64,000 bases of DNA from Cryptomeria japonica (taxonomy: Eukaryota; Streptophyta; Pinopsida; Cupressales; Cupressaceae): assembly GCF_030272615.1 (NCBI RefSeq), contig NC_081415.1:189812270-189876269 (forward strand). Direction: 5' to 3'. A program made the position numbers and the translations under genes. The notes under the pieces are model-generated. The model did no database searches. It saw only the letters and a list, made by a program, of their open reading frames with translations, and was not told where the DNA came from. Shown here one piece after another: positions 21,816-33,351 of this stretch. How positions within the stretch are numbered: the stretch's first letter is position 1; every line of letters starts with the position of its first letter.

Positions 21816-22909
21816 TGTTAGGATAACCGGTGGATAACTGAGAGGGGGGGTGAATCAGTTGCCAACAGATTATATTAATCAAACCACTTTATAACCTCTA
21901 ACTGAAGCACATAAACATTGAATATCGGAATAGCAGAAATAGATTTCGGTAAGCAATAAAACTTAAGAATGAAACAAAGAATTTACACAATGCAACCATA
22001 ACATGATGATTTATATGTGGAAAACCTAGTAAAGGGAAAAACCATGGTGGGAAGCCTACCCACAATCAAATGATACTTATGCAGAAAGTATGTGATACAA
22101 TAAGGATCCTGCACATGCAGGCACATGCAGGAAGGCACACTGCCTAGAGCATACTACTCATTACAAAGGAGTCTCACTGACTATAGAGAGGTTATAACCA
22201 CCTCAATATATTTGGATAATAATCCAAAAGAATGAACTGCCAATGATAGCATCTACCATGCCTGATTACAGTCTTGGTTAAGCTCATTATCGGAGACCTT
22301 TGACCTATTACATAAAACCAATTCAATCACCTATGATTGAACAAATATCCTTCGCATATGATATTTCATTCCATGACCATTACCACCATGATCTACAATG
22401 AGATCTTACATCAATTTATACAAACCCCAAGGCATAAACCAATTAGGTTGGCCACCTAAAAGATATTATAGTAAGATCATTACATACATCCATATTACAA
22501 TGATATGCCATGTCGACTTTAGACCAAAACAACAATAACCAATCCATAGAACATCTCGGTAACATGTAGAGAACACGTTAACATGATACTGATCCATAAC
22601 CTAGATAGGTACCGAACCTAATCTGGGTCCACCACACCAAAGCGATGTCTCCAATTAGTTGAGGCATGATCAAGGATAACCTTCTATAACCTGAATTCCA
22701 TCTTGAAGCCACACCAATGCCACTTGCACATACTGTCAAATATTCTTAGTGAAATATATGTCAGTTAAACCTTAAACCCTTACCGGTAACACAAGATCTT
22801 CTACCAGTAACCAAAACCTATCTGTCGATAACCAACCAAAACAGCTAGTGTTGACATCAATGACAAAACATCAATGCAACACATAATCAATTCATCCATA
22901 TTGCCAACA
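21816..22909 (-). repeat. Element C 3' LTR
   Basis: This 1094-bp LTR starts TGTTAGGATAACC and ends TTGCCAACA, next to the minus-strand PPT. It contains the GAGAGGGGGGGTGAATCA tract and the complement of the TGGTTTTTCCC module near 22014-22050. A short local duplication of GCACATGCAG occurs near 22111-22130. Confidence 0.88.
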
Positions 22910-22932
22910 ATCTCCCCCTTTGGCATTGATGG
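22910..22932 (-). other. Element C polypurine tract
   Basis: The plus strand reads ATCTCCCCCTTTGGCATTG directly after the LTR CA. On the minus strand this is the AAAGGGGGAGAT tract used by the copia elements here. From it to 23265 is the 3' untranslated region of C. Confidence 0.88.
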
Positions 22933-23265
22933 CAACACTAGATGTGAAAAACATCTAAGTACCAAGAAATGCCAAACAAGTCTCCCCATGTGGAAGACAA
23001 CCAACAATCTCTTGCATATAGCTCTGAATATCAATAACTCTCCCCCAGTGAATAATATCTCTGTAAAGTTTTGAATTTATTTTTCACATCACTATCTCTC
23101 CCCTTTAACATCAATGCCACAAATCTAACAAAAATATCAAAGCAAGAATATAAGCCTCTAAATCTCAAAGCCGACTACTCCCCTTGAGCAATAGCATCCC
23201 TACATCAACCCAGAGCAAAGGATAAAGTTGGTGATGCATACCGGACGAATGGTCTACTCCATCAA

Positions 23266-24930
23266 TTAAGTTTCTGCCAGAGGGGTAGATACCCCTAACC
23301 AATCTCTCAAATACTCAAATGATTCCATAGACAACAATTTAGTGAATATATCTGCAATCTTCTCTTTAGTGTTCACATAAACCAATTTGACTTCCTTTTC
23401 TTCTACCTTGTCCTTTAGAAAGTTATATTTTATTGATATGTTCTTAGTCTTAGAGTGAAATACCAGATTCTTAGAAATGTCAATAGATGTAGAGTTATCA
23501 CAATAGATAACTACCGGCTCACTATAATTTACCTTGATATCCTTCATTATTTGCTTCATCCACAAGACTTGAGTGCAATTAGTTGGTGTTGCAACATATT
23601 CAGCTTCTGTAGTAGATAAAGAAATGCATGACTATTTTTTGCTGATCCATGACCAATTTCTTTCCAAGAAAGAAAGCTCCACCAAAAGTGCTCTTCCTAT
23701 CATTAGTATCTCGTGCCCAATCTGAATCTGTATATGCACATAAAGTAAAGTTATCATCTCTAGAATACCATAAGCCATATTCTGTTATTACTTGCAAATA
23801 CCGGAATATCCTCTTTACTGCACATTCATGATTTTCTTTAGGATTACTTTGATATCTTGAAACAATACTTACTGAACTCATAATATTTTGTCTAGTCCGA
23901 GTTAGATATAACAAGCCACCAATCATAAACTTATACCTTGTTGAATTTACCGGTGCAGATGTGTCTTTGATAGATAATTTCTCACTTGTCACCATAGGAG
24001 TACTTACCGGTTTGGAGTTATCCATACCAAACTTCTTCAACAATTCCCCTAGATACTTAGTTTGACAAATAAAGATGCCTTTGTCAGTTTGAGTAATTTG
24101 CAAACCTAAGAAAAATCTCATCTCACCAATCATGAACATTTCAAATTCATTCTTCATATTATTAGAGAACTCCATGCACAATTTATCTTCACCTCTAAAA
24201 ATGATATCATCAACAAATAATTCAATAATCATAATATCATCATCAATAATCTTGTAATATAAATTACTGTCATGCCTTTAGTAAAACTAAGCTTCAAAAG
24301 ATATTTATCCAACCTTGCATACCAAGCTCTAGGAGCTTGTTTCAATCCATATAATGCTTTCCTTAATGTGAAAACCATATCTTTATCATCTGTCAGTGAA
24401 AATCCATCAGGATTCTCAATGTATACCTCTTCCTCAAGTTCACCATTCAAGAATGCACATTTAACATCCATTTGATAGACCTTATAGTTCTTATAAGTTG
24501 CATAGGCAAGAAATAGTCTAACAGCTTCAATTCTAGCTACAAGAGCAAATGTCTCACCATAATCAATTCCTTCCATTTGAGAATATCCTTTACAAACTAA
24601 TCTAGCCTTGTTTCTTACAACTTGACCATCCTCATTTAGCTTATTTATAAAAACCCATTTAGTTCCAATAAATTTCTTATTTTTAGGTTGGGGAACTAAA
24701 GTCCAAGTCTCATTCTTCTCTATCTAATCTAATTCATCTTCCATAGCCTTTAACCATTGTTTATCTTTACAAGATTCAATAACAAATGCTGGTTCAATTT
24801 GAGAAATAAGACATACCTCTTCATTTTCCAGTCTTCTTCTTGGCATAACTCCCTTGTTCCTATCTCCAATGATTTGATATTCAGAATGATTTAAACTTAC
24901 ATAACTTGGTGTCTTCAAAATTTCAGGTTC
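23266..24930 (-). pseudogene. Element C reverse transcriptase and RNase H (broken)
   Basis: Visible motifs are [71 protein letters not shown] and FFLGLQITQTDKGIF. RNase H motifs are DSDWARDTNDRKSTFGGAFF, IYCDNSTSIDISKNLVFHSK and KIADIFTKLLSMESF. A frameshift lies at about 24230-24260, just before the FVDD box. Another break lies near 23600-23630, in the region corresponding to the AEYVA motif. The pol stop is at 23266. Confidence 0.9.
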
Positions 24931-24993
24931 ATTGTTCTAATCATCAATCACAATTGAATTTTTTGATTGTACTGGTGTAACTATCTCAGTGTC

Positions 24994-26482
24994 TTATACT
25001 GGTTGAGGAATTGTTGGTTTAGTTATGATCATTTCCACTACCGGTTCCCTATCATATGGTATAGATTGATTTTTGTATTGCTCATCCACTTTCACATTAG
25101 CACTCTCCACAATTTTCTGCAATCTTTTGTTATAACATCTATATGCTTTTCTTTGAATTGAATATCCAATAAATATCCCTTCATCACATCTAGGATCAAA
25201 CTTCCCAATTGAATCATCCCTTTTGATATAACATTTACTTCCGAAAATTCTAAAATATTTAACAGTAAGTGTATGTCTGAACCATAATTCATAAGGGGTC
25301 TTACTAGTTTCACCTTTGATGTGAACTCTGTTGAATGTGTAGACTATTGTACTCACTGCTTCTCACTAGTAGATGTGAGGAAATTTGGCTTCCATCATCA
25401 TGGTTCTTGTTGCATCCAAAATGGTTCTATTCTTCCTTTCCACTACTCCATTCTTCTGAAGAGTTTGGGGTGCAGATAACTGTCTCCTAATTCCATTTGT
25501 ATCACAATAACTGTTAAATTCATGAGAAGTGAACTCACTGCCTTGATCTAATCTCAGATATTTGATTTTAAATCTAGTTTCTGTTTCCACATTTTCTTTA
25601 AAGATCTTGAATTTCTCAAACGCTTCAGACTTCTCCCTAAGAAAAGTCACCCACATCATTCTAGAATAGTCATCAATTATTAGCATGAAATATCTATCAC
25701 CTTCAAAGCTTCTAGTCCTTGTTGGACCACATAAGTAGGTGTGAATCAAATCAAGAAATCATTAGATTTATCAAGTATGCTCTTAAAAGAAGTTCTAACT
25801 TGCTTTCCCAATTGACATTCCTTACATACCAGATTATGAGGCTTTATAATCTTAGGTATATCTCTAACTACCTTTGTTGAACTAATCTTAACAATACAAT
25901 CAAAATTAACATGACACAACCTCTTGTGCCATAACCAACTCTCATCAATATGAGCAATCAACCATGTCTTATTACTAGTGTTCAAGTGAAAGATATTACC
26001 TCTAGTCTGAGTACCGGTTGCAATCTCCAAACCAGTTTTGTTAGAGATTTTGCATTTTCTATTTTTAAACTAAAGTTGGAATCCCTTATCCACCAATTGA
26101 CCAACACTTAAAAGATTATGCTTTAAACCTTCTACATAATAGACATTATCAATATTATGCTTACCATCTAGAGAAATAATACCTCTACCTTTGATCATAC
26201 ATGCTTTGTCATCTCCAAATCTGACTTGACCACCATTGTATTCTTGCAGGGACAAATTTTTTTTTTATCTCCAGTCATATGATGCGAGCATCTACTGTCA
26301 ATTACCCATTCATCCTTATCTTCAACTTTTGCTGCTAGGGCCGTTTCGTCATTCTTGATAGACGGTTCCAGTTCATCTTCTTTTAAAGCATAGAACACCC
26401 ATTCCTTTCCATTGCTAGATCCGCTAACAGAGTTTGTTGTCGGTTCATCCTCAGACTCATCACTTACTCCTTCCTCATCCAC
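24994..26482 (-). pseudogene. Element C protease and integrase (broken, active-site changes)
   Basis: The protease box reads WVIDSRCSHHMTGD, with the usual DSG changed to DSR. The zinc domain is WHKRLCHVNFDCI, then CKECQLGKQ. In the integrase core the first catalytic aspartate is lost (IHTYLCGPTRTRS, where element A has IHTD-type sequence). The second and third survive (RLDQGSEFTSH, NGVVERKNR). A frameshift near 25745 and stops near 25365 and 26069 interrupt the frame. Two independent active-site losses mean the enzyme would be dead even if in frame. Confidence 0.88.
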
Positions 26483-26774
26483 TATGTAGCATTGTTTACT
26501 TTTCTTGAACCTATATCTATTCTGATTAGGCTTAAATGATTTCTTAACTCTTTCTTCAAATCTTGCATTCCTTTCAGGATATCTATATGCAAAATGGCCA
26601 ATCTTATTACATGCAAAACATTTAAAAGGTTCTTTTCCTTCATACTTACTTCCTGCATGTCCTGTAGGTACTCTTCTAGCAAATAAGGCTTCAAGTTGCT
26701 CAAATTATTCATCCTCTTTCCTTATATCTTCCAATTATTTTGTATATAAGGCTTTCCAGTCACTTTTACTAGTA
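26483..26774 (-). pseudogene. Element C gag, C-terminal part
   Basis: This contains the zinc knuckle FKCFACNKIGHFAYRYPE, with the last cysteine changed to tyrosine, and the basic tail FKPNQNRYRFKK. It continues the gag interrupted by D. Upstream coding (33352-34029) joins here once D and one GATGA copy are removed. Confidence 0.78.
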
Positions 26775-26779
26775 GATGA

Positions 26780-27575
26780 TATTAGGATTCCCATGGATAC
26801 TGAGAGGGGGGTGAATCAGTTTCTAACCGGTGAATTGAATTTCTTAACTTAAAACATGTAGAACATATTATAATAGTGTACCGGTATGCAAGAAATAATG
26901 CAATAAACAAAATTAAAAGCAACCACATGAAAAATACACCATAACACAATGATTTAACGAGGAAACTTGGTGTGGGAAAAACCTCGGTGGGATTTGTGAC
27001 CCACAATATTCACTTACTGGCCAATAAGAGAATATTATTGCTACAAGAGGGGCCTGCACATGTAGGAAGGTCAACTGCCTAGAGGTCACTGCTCAATGGG
27101 AAGTCTCACTAACTTACAATGATGGATTATATAAATCCAGTATCTTGTACTGCTTCAAAATAGCATCTATAATGCCAGATCCAGTACTGATTTCTGCTCT
27201 GCTTCTTACATAAACCCTTAACCTATAATTTGCATAATAGGTCTGCCTTATTTCGCCTAAAAATGATCTTCTTACTTTCTTACAAATTTTCTATAATGAT
27301 CTCTCTTATATAAGAGTCATTTTACAATGATGTCAAGTCAGCTTACAAAGATTTTACAATAATAAACAAAATATAATATAACAAAAATCTTGTCAACCTC
27401 TATGCCAGTATGCTTCCTTTCTCTACTGGTACCGGTGGTCTGAGTGTCGGTGTAGAGTCTGATCTTGCTAGTGCTGGTGTAATGCCTTGCTAGTTCCATA
27501 GGATTGCAAGGTTGCCATCAATGACAAAACCTTCAATCACCTACAATGTCTCATTAGAGTGTGCATATGCCAACA
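26780..27575 (-). repeat. Element D 3' LTR
   Basis: It runs from TATTAGGATTCCC, with the terminal TG mutated to TA, to GCATATGCCAACA. It aligns end to end with 32548-33346 and differs mostly by transitions. It contains the GAGAGGGGGGTGAATCAG tract and the GGTGGGATTTGTGACCCA module. Confidence 0.92.
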
Positions 27576-27600
27576 ATCTCCCCCTTTGGCATTGATGGCA
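27576..27600 (-). other. Element D polypurine tract
   Basis: The plus strand reads ATCTCCCCCTTTGGCATTG after the LTR end. This is the same PPT as in A, C and E. A second CTCCCCCTTTGGCATC at 27717-27733 repeats the motif inside the untranslated region. Confidence 0.88.
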
Positions 27601-27788
27601 ACACTCATGAGAAAATTCAAAAGTGTGTCTAAAACAGTAATCCAAAAATGTTTCCAAAAATATAAGAGCTCCCCCTGAGCAGATAAGTCTTCTGCTGGTT
27701 ATTTTCTCATACTACTACTCCCCCTTTGGCATCAATGACAAAGGTTGCCAAGATGTTAGTAGAGTTGTAGTCTCGCTCAACCTTGTAA

Positions 27789-28610
27789 CTAGGTAGTTAC
27801 AATTTGAAAAAGATCTACCAAAATCAAGTTTATACTTTCCATAAACTTCTTGTTGTCCTTTATTGTTGTCTCTGTTCTTTTAACTATACCGGTGAGGTGC
27901 TGCATATGCTCTGCCGGTGTTCTCTGTCCCTGTACTAGTGCCTCAGATATTTCCTTCTGTAATGATGCTAAATAGTCCAATCTTGGACTTAGTCTTAGTC
28001 TCAAATGCTTTGCCTTATTTACTATTCTCTCCTTTTCTCTTTCTAACTTAAGTAATTCTTCCTCAAAACTTGTTATCCTTTGCTCAAAAACTGATAGTGT
28101 ATCAGGTGAGTTAACAAAATTGTCTGCAAGTTTATTGATTTCATCCTGTACCTTGCTCATTTTCTTATCTATGTCTACTGTCAAAAAGTTTGTCTTGCAA
28201 GTATCTTTGTATAGAGTTTTAAATTCCTTTAATAAGTTACATAGTTCTAATAGAAGTGTGTCAAATTCCCTAGTACACTTCTTTATCTGATCTTCAAAGA
28301 ATTTTTGCTTTTTTATTTCTACCTTATTCTTCAATGTCTCTTCCTTTATTTGCTCAATAGTCACTATGTTCTCAGTGATGTATTTACACAAAGTATCAAG
28401 TTGTCTTAAAGAATCCTTATTGTCTATGTTATAGTTAGGAGCTATTACATTCAAAATTGGGATTGTGTCATCTATAGCTTTATAAGCCTGTGAACTACAA
28501 TCTATTATCTTTTTGATGGAGTCCAAAAGTACTTCAGTTACATTTGTTGATTTGTAACCTGTTGAGGAGGAACCAACATTCTGAATCCCGCTGGTGGAGG
28601 AAGTAACCAA
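27789..28610 (-). pseudogene. Element D ORF4: coiled-coil protein of unknown function
   Basis: A 273-codon open stretch encodes a largely helical, charged product. Heptad-like segments include SFEEELLKLEREKERIVNKA, KCTREFDTLLLELCNLLKEF and KKQKFFEDQIKKC. It is in the same frame as ORF3 and the acidic linker. Only TAG codons intervene, at about 29083, 28714, 28708 and 28635, so ORF3, linker and ORF4 were probably one protein. The stop at 27789 is also TAG and may be a mutated CAG. I recognise no domain. Element E has a comparable helical region. Confidence 0.6.
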
Positions 28611-29081
28611 GCTTGTAGTGACCTCTGGTAGGTCAGTCTATGTTTCCATTTCTTTAAGCAATGGTTTTTGATCTTCTCCTGTTGTCGATGGCACTATTTC
28701 CATGTGAACCTATTCCTATTCTGGAGCCTGTTGCTCTATGTTATCAACATTAACTTTCCTTTCAGTATTGTCAATGTTGTCAATTGTCGGTGGCTCACTA
28801 GCCATATCTATCTTGCTGGTTGTTTCTTTGTCTATCACAATGTTGACCTTTTGTGTATCAACAACAACTATGTATAGTACCTTAGGATTAGGATTTGTAT
28901 CCTCTATGTCCATACTCTCATCTATCGGTTGATCTTCAGTAGTTGTTACCGGTGATGTAATTTGAGGCGATGGGGATAAGTTATCTTTTACTTTGATGCT
29001 CAGAGGTCCACCAACCTTTCCTTTTCCTTTGTCTCTCTCCTTCTGGTATACCTTTCTTGGTTTGGGGTTCCTGTACTCTTC
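28611..29081 (-). pseudogene. Element D acidic, low-complexity linker between ORF3 and ORF4
   Basis: In the ORF3/ORF4 frame this reads as proline-, threonine- and acid-rich sequence (SPSPQITSPVTTTEDQPIDE, ERKVNVDNIEQQAPE). It contains three internal TAG codons besides the one at its upstream edge. It resembles the acidic stretch of element E at 18217-18540 in composition and position. No function is assigned. Confidence 0.5.
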
Positions 29082-29582
29082 CTATTTTTCTTTCTCAACA
29101 AGAAATATGTCCCATGCATTTTTTATTGACTCTGTTACTTCATTCACTCTTCCAACCATTAATGCAATATGTCGGTGTGCAGTAGAGAATACTAACTGGT
29201 TGGCTTCTACAATTAAGTCATATATCTCCTTAGGTGAGTTTACTGGATAAACAACAAGTAACTTTTCAATTTTGATTTTCTTATCAAGCTCTACAACAGC
29301 TTGTCTTCTTGCTTCCAATCTTTTGAACAATTCATCTGGTAGATCATCTATTACTTCCATTAAGAACTTTTTATAGATGTCCATGTGTAAAATAACACTA
29401 TTTTCAACTTGTTCTTTGTCATCTGCTGACAATGTATCATAGACCTTTCCTATGTTTTTGAGTTTCCCTTCCTCTGTGATTTCATATAGAAATTTGTCAA
29501 GAGGGGACATGTTTTGTTTAGTCTTCTTCTTCTTTGGTATCAAATTTTTCTTTGGTGTTGTCTTTCTAACCGGAGACCTCAC
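29082..29582 (-). pseudogene. Element D ORF3: helical ORF shared with element E
   Basis: This 166-codon stretch begins with a basic segment (TTPKKNLIPKKKKTKQNMS) and continues as helices: SADDKEQVENSVILHMDIYK, DDLPDELFKRLEARRQAVVE, HIALMVGRVNEVTESIKNAW. It is homologous to element E at 17014-17377, which shows that the ORF is a conserved part of a family. It is in a different frame from the 335-residue ORF upstream. About 29583-29760 is frame-broken but continues the same reading. Confidence 0.62.
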
Positions 29583-30001
29583 TACCTATTGTTTTTGTCT
29601 AGTCCTTCTAGGCGAAGGTGTGGATGCTGGTGAAGGATCCCTTTTCCTTACAACTCTTTTGAAAGTTGCAAGCATTTCACTCTCCGAATAAGTAGCTATC
29701 AGTGATAGATGAGTCTTAGGTTGTAGAGTTCCTAACTCATCCTCAGTGATACCGGTTTTTTTTAATAATCTTCTTTAATAGCCTTAGCCTATCTAGAACC
29801 TCTTCTCACAACTGCTTCAACCTTTTTCACTCTCTTCTTAGATTGAATTTGTTTTTCTATGGTCTCAGCACTACCAAGTACTTCTTCCTTTGGTTCATTT
29901 GGTGCTTCTAGAAGTGCTTTAGCACAAGTTTCAATTATATGATCATCCATCTCATAACCCATCTATGTTACCCAGATTATTCTTGGGATGACTGCTTCCA
30001 T

Positions 30002-31009
30002 CTAGATCTCATCCTTTTTTATTACAAAACATATATCATCTTTGTATTTGTTGACAATTTTTTGTGATAGTCTGATTCTTTTGTTCATCCTAACCTTTAG
30101 TGCTTGAAAATAGTCATGAATGTTCTTTTCTTTGTTTTCACCCATGTTGTTAAATAAGTCTATCAATTGTTTTCCTACTGGTATATCAAATCCAAGATTC
30201 TTATGGCCAATACCGAGAACTTGTTTAGTTATGTGTAGCATAAAGAATACAAGTAGATTTCCAAATCTAAAAGTTCCTTTCTTATCCTTCTTGATTTTGC
30301 CTAAGTTATCAATCAACTCATCTTTTAACCATTCACATAAATCAATTTTCACATTGTCTTTAACCATGTCATAAGTACTTTTAATGTATAAACTAGAAAT
30401 TGAGTTAAGTTTGTTTGCATGAGTTGCTTTGTACCCTAAAATCATGCTAACAAATCTCACATTTATATCAGCGACATCATTAACTCTTAGAGACCTTCTG
30501 TCTGATGTTGCACCAGTTAAGTTCATTACTAGGTCATTGGAGACCTTCTTAGTCTTGTCTGGTTTGTTACCGGTGGAAGGTAACCCTGTTACTGCTTTCA
30601 CAGCTTCCTTTGTTATTTTGTGTATTGAATCAAGCCAAAAGAATGAACCATGTACCCTGCTTAAAACTATCCTAATCACCTCCTTGGGAAATTCAGGAAT
30701 GCAGAGGATTTCAGTGAATCCTAGGGTTTCAACAATTTTATGTTCAAGTTTTACATTACCAGAATTGTCACATATAACAATCTTATACATGCTTTTAATT
30801 TCTTCATCTCCTAATTCCCCTATGTTGCAATGAATATATATTCGGGGATCTTCTGCGAAAACAACTCCCTTTGGAATTTGGGGAAAAGCACCTACATTGT
30901 CATCTTTCTTTGCTACATCGGGAACTAGTTTAAATACGGGTCTAGGGCATTTTATAACCTCGAATACTGTAGGGTTTGCTATGAATTCAAGTGCAGAGGA
31001 GGATGCCAT
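30002..31009 (-). CDS. Element D ORF2: 335-residue protein of unknown family
   Basis: This is the longest uninterrupted ORF of D, opening with a real ATG (MASSSALEFIANPTVFEVIK). Notable stretches are VHGSFFWLDSIHKITKEAVK, AVTGLPSTGNKPDKTKKV, RSLRVNDVADINVRFVSMIL and FRFGNLLVFFMLHITKQVLG. The ITKEAVKAVTGLP phrase recalls the DNA-facing part of some plant transposon-derived proteins, but I cannot name the family. The stop is a TAG, and the reading continues in frame for about 80 codons (METAV-like to KKVEAVVRRGSR) with another TAG, so the original protein was longer. There is no signal peptide or obvious membrane segment. Confidence 0.6.
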   Translation of the reverse strand: MASSSALEFIANPTVFEVIKCPRPVFKLVPDVAKKDDNVGAFPQIPKGVVFAEDPRIYIHCNIGELGDEEIKSMYKIVICDNSGNVKLEHKIVETLGFTEILCIPEFPKEVIRIVLSRVHGSFFWLDSIHKITKEAVKAVTGLPSTGNKPDKTKKVSNDLVMNLTGATSDRRSLRVNDVADINVRFVSMILGYKATHANKLNSISSLYIKSTYDMVKDNVKIDLCEWLKDELIDNLGKIKKDKKGTFRFGNLLVFFMLHITKQVLGIGHKNLGFDIPVGKQLIDLFNNMGENKEKNIHDYFQALKVRMNKRIRLSQKIVNKYKDDICFVIKKDEI

Positions 31010-31293
31010 GATAAATACCTTTTTCTGCCTTTGGATGGATTGATTTTTGAAGTGCTTTGCCTCTTTGCTTGAAATCCCTTAGCTCTGCAAATTTCGCACT
31101 CTTCGAATGTTTGAAATCTCGGTGAAGTGAAATGGAGCCAAAAACACAAATTTTTAATGTTTATTTTTCCATCTACCACATTTAATGTATGTTGGTTAAG
31201 TAGCCACTTAACATTATCTGCCGATATAGAAGTAATTTCCAACTTCTCACCATTAACCGAGGGAATTATAACATATGTCTCATTGATTGCCAA
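31010..31293 (-). pseudogene. Element D short ORF between the zinc-knuckle ORF and ORF2
   Basis: About 95 codons read INETYVIIPSVNGEKLEITS, DNVKWLLNQHTLNVVDGKIN, FWLHFTSPRFQTFEECEICR. It starts at a TTG, so the beginning is uncertain. It overlaps ORF2 slightly and probably represents a separate exon or a frame-shifted part of one polyprotein. No family is recognised. Confidence 0.4.
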
Positions 31294-32476
31294 ACCCTCA
31301 AGAAAATTTTCTTCAATTTGATGAAGAGCTTCCTGTCAATGGAGTATCACTTTGTCCTGTCGGTGAAGCATCACTTTGTCCTGCCAGTGAAGCATTGATT
31401 GGTTCTACCAGTGGAGGAGTATTCCCAACAATATTTATATCAAACTTTCTAATCCATTATTTTGAGAATTCTTTCTTAACCTCTTCTACCTTTTCTTTAC
31501 CTTTCAAGCTAGAAATTTTGTTGTCTGTCAGTGATCCTTTACTTCTACAGAATTTTGATATATGTCCAATCTTGTTACATGCATAATAAGTCACATTATT
31601 CTTCTGAATAGCTTTCCCATAACCTATGTCAGTTTGTGTTCTACATTGATTAGATAGGTGTCCAAATCTTCCACAAACATAACATCTCACATTCATTCTG
31701 CAATTTTCAGAGTTGTGACCAACTTTGTTGCATTTTGAACATTGATCGGTGGGTGTGTTGATATTTTGATAATTTCTAAATCTACATTCATTTGTTCTAT
31801 GACCATACTTATTATAGTTAAATCATTTTCCATTGAATTTATAAGCATTAGGTTGCCTTACCGGTTTGCTATGATCCTGTGTATTTGCAGTATCGGAGCT
31901 TTCACCAACTTCAAAGCCAATTCCAAAAGTGTCACCTTTAGGTTTTTGATTCTTCAGCAAGTTACCAAGTTCCTTTGAGCTAATTTTCTTGAATTTTTCT
32001 TTATGTTGATTTGCAGTATCTAGTTCTCTTTCTAAGACTTCTTTCTGCCTCATCAGTTCATTGGAGTCATTCTGAGTGTGCATCAGATCTATTTTCAACA
32101 AATCATTTTCATAGCTAAGTCTTGTGTTTTCATTTGCAGCATCACTTAGTCTTCTAGTCAAATCTTCTTCATTCTTCTTTCTATCTTCAATTTCTTTACA
32201 AAATCTCATAGTCATATCTTGCATCTCATTCTTTGTTGTCATGTTCTGTTGTTCCATGTTGTTTATCATGTCATTAAGAGTTTCTTTTTCATCATTCTCA
32301 TTTTGCATCTTTTCACAAAGTTCTCTTCTCTTGTTTCTTGAAATTGTAAGATTTTCTTGAAGTGCCTACATGATATCCCGGGCTGTCTTTAGATCATCTT
32401 CTAGTTTGATATTTTTCAATTTCTCTGCATCATAGTCTGAAAGAGCTACTTCTAGTTGCTTCATCAGATTTTCCAT
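31294..32476 (-). pseudogene. Element D ORF1: coiled coil followed by four CCHC zinc knuckles
   Basis: The frame opens at ATG 32476 (MENLMKQLEVALSDYDAEKL), 58 bp from the PBS. A long coiled coil follows (RKKNEEDLTRRLSDAANENT, NELMRQKEVLERELDTANQH). Next come four CX2CX4HX4C units: a degenerate one ending KYGHRTNEC, CSKCNKVGHNSENC, CYVCGRFGHLSNQC, and a last one with its first cysteine changed (YYACNKIGHISKFC). In-frame stops are TAG near 32369 and TGA near 31822. A gag-like RNA-binding role is an inference. Repeats of the type GQSDASPTGQSD end the frame. Confidence 0.7.
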
Positions 32477-32533
32477 ATCTACCAGTGTCAAGATCTTCCT
32501 CAAGTTGTTAGGCTTCTGAAAATAGAGGACCAA

Positions 32534-32545
32534 GCTCTGATACCA
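32534..32545 (-). other. Element D primer binding site (initiator-Met tRNA type)
   Basis: The minus strand reads TGGTATCAGAGC two bases inside the 5' LTR, identical to the PBS of element A. Confidence 0.93.
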
Positions 32546-32547
32546 AT

Positions 32548-33346
32548 TGTTAGGATTCCCACAGATATTGAGGGGGGGGGGAGTGAATCAGTATCTAACC
32601 AGTGAATTGAATTTCTTAACTAAAACATGTAGAACATATTATAATAGTGTACCGGTATGCAAGAAATAATGCAATAAATAGAATTAAAAGCAACCACATG
32701 AAAAACACACCATAACACAATGATTTAACAAGGAAACTTGGTGTGGGAAAAACCTCGGTGGGATTTTTGACCCACAATATTCACATACTGGCCAATAAGA
32801 GAATACTACTGCTACAAGAGGGGCCTGCACATGCAGGAAGGCCAACTCCCTAGAGCTCACTGCCCAATGGGAAGTCTCACTGACTTACAATGATGGGTTA
32901 TGTAAATCCAGTATCTTGTACTGCTTCAAAATAGCATCTATAACGCCAGATCCAGTACCGGTTTCTGCTCTACTTCTCACATAAACCCTTAACCTATAAT
33001 TCGCATAATAGGTCCGCCTTATTTTGCCAAAAAATAATCTTCTTACTTTCTTACAAATGTTCTATAATGATCTCTCTTATATAAGAGTCATTTTACAATG
33101 ATGCCAAGTCGGCTTACAAAGATTTTACAATAATAAACAAAATATAATATAACAAAAATCATGTCAGCCTCTATGCCAGTATGCTTCCTTTCTCTGCTAG
33201 TGTCGGTGGTCTGAGTGTCGGTGTAGAGTCTGATCTTGCTAGTGCCAGTGTAATGCCTTGCCGGTGCCATAGGATTGTAAGGTTGCCATCAATGACAAAA
33301 CCTTCAATCACCTACAATGTCTCATTGGAGTGTGCATATTCCAACA
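32548..33346 (-). repeat. Element D 5' LTR
   Basis: It starts TGTTAGGATTCCC and ends TATTCCAACA, followed by GATGA and then element C gag sequence. It is collinear with 26780-27575. Confidence 0.93.
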
Positions 33347-33351
33347 GATGA

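Larger units (their letters stand above)
26780..33346 (-). mobile_element. Element D: non-autonomous LTR element with its own unusual ORFs
   Basis: This 6.57-kb element has LTRs of 796 and 799 bp and perfect GATGA duplications (26775-26779, 33347-33351). It has an initiator-Met PBS and a copia-type PPT. None of the polyprotein enzymes is visible. The order on the minus strand is a coiled-coil/zinc-knuckle protein, a 335-residue protein, a helical ORF, an acidic linker and a coiled-coil ORF. Its LTR ends, PBS and PPT resemble those of the copia elements, so it probably borrows copia enzymes. Its left LTR starts TATTAGG in place of TGTTAGG. Confidence 0.88.
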
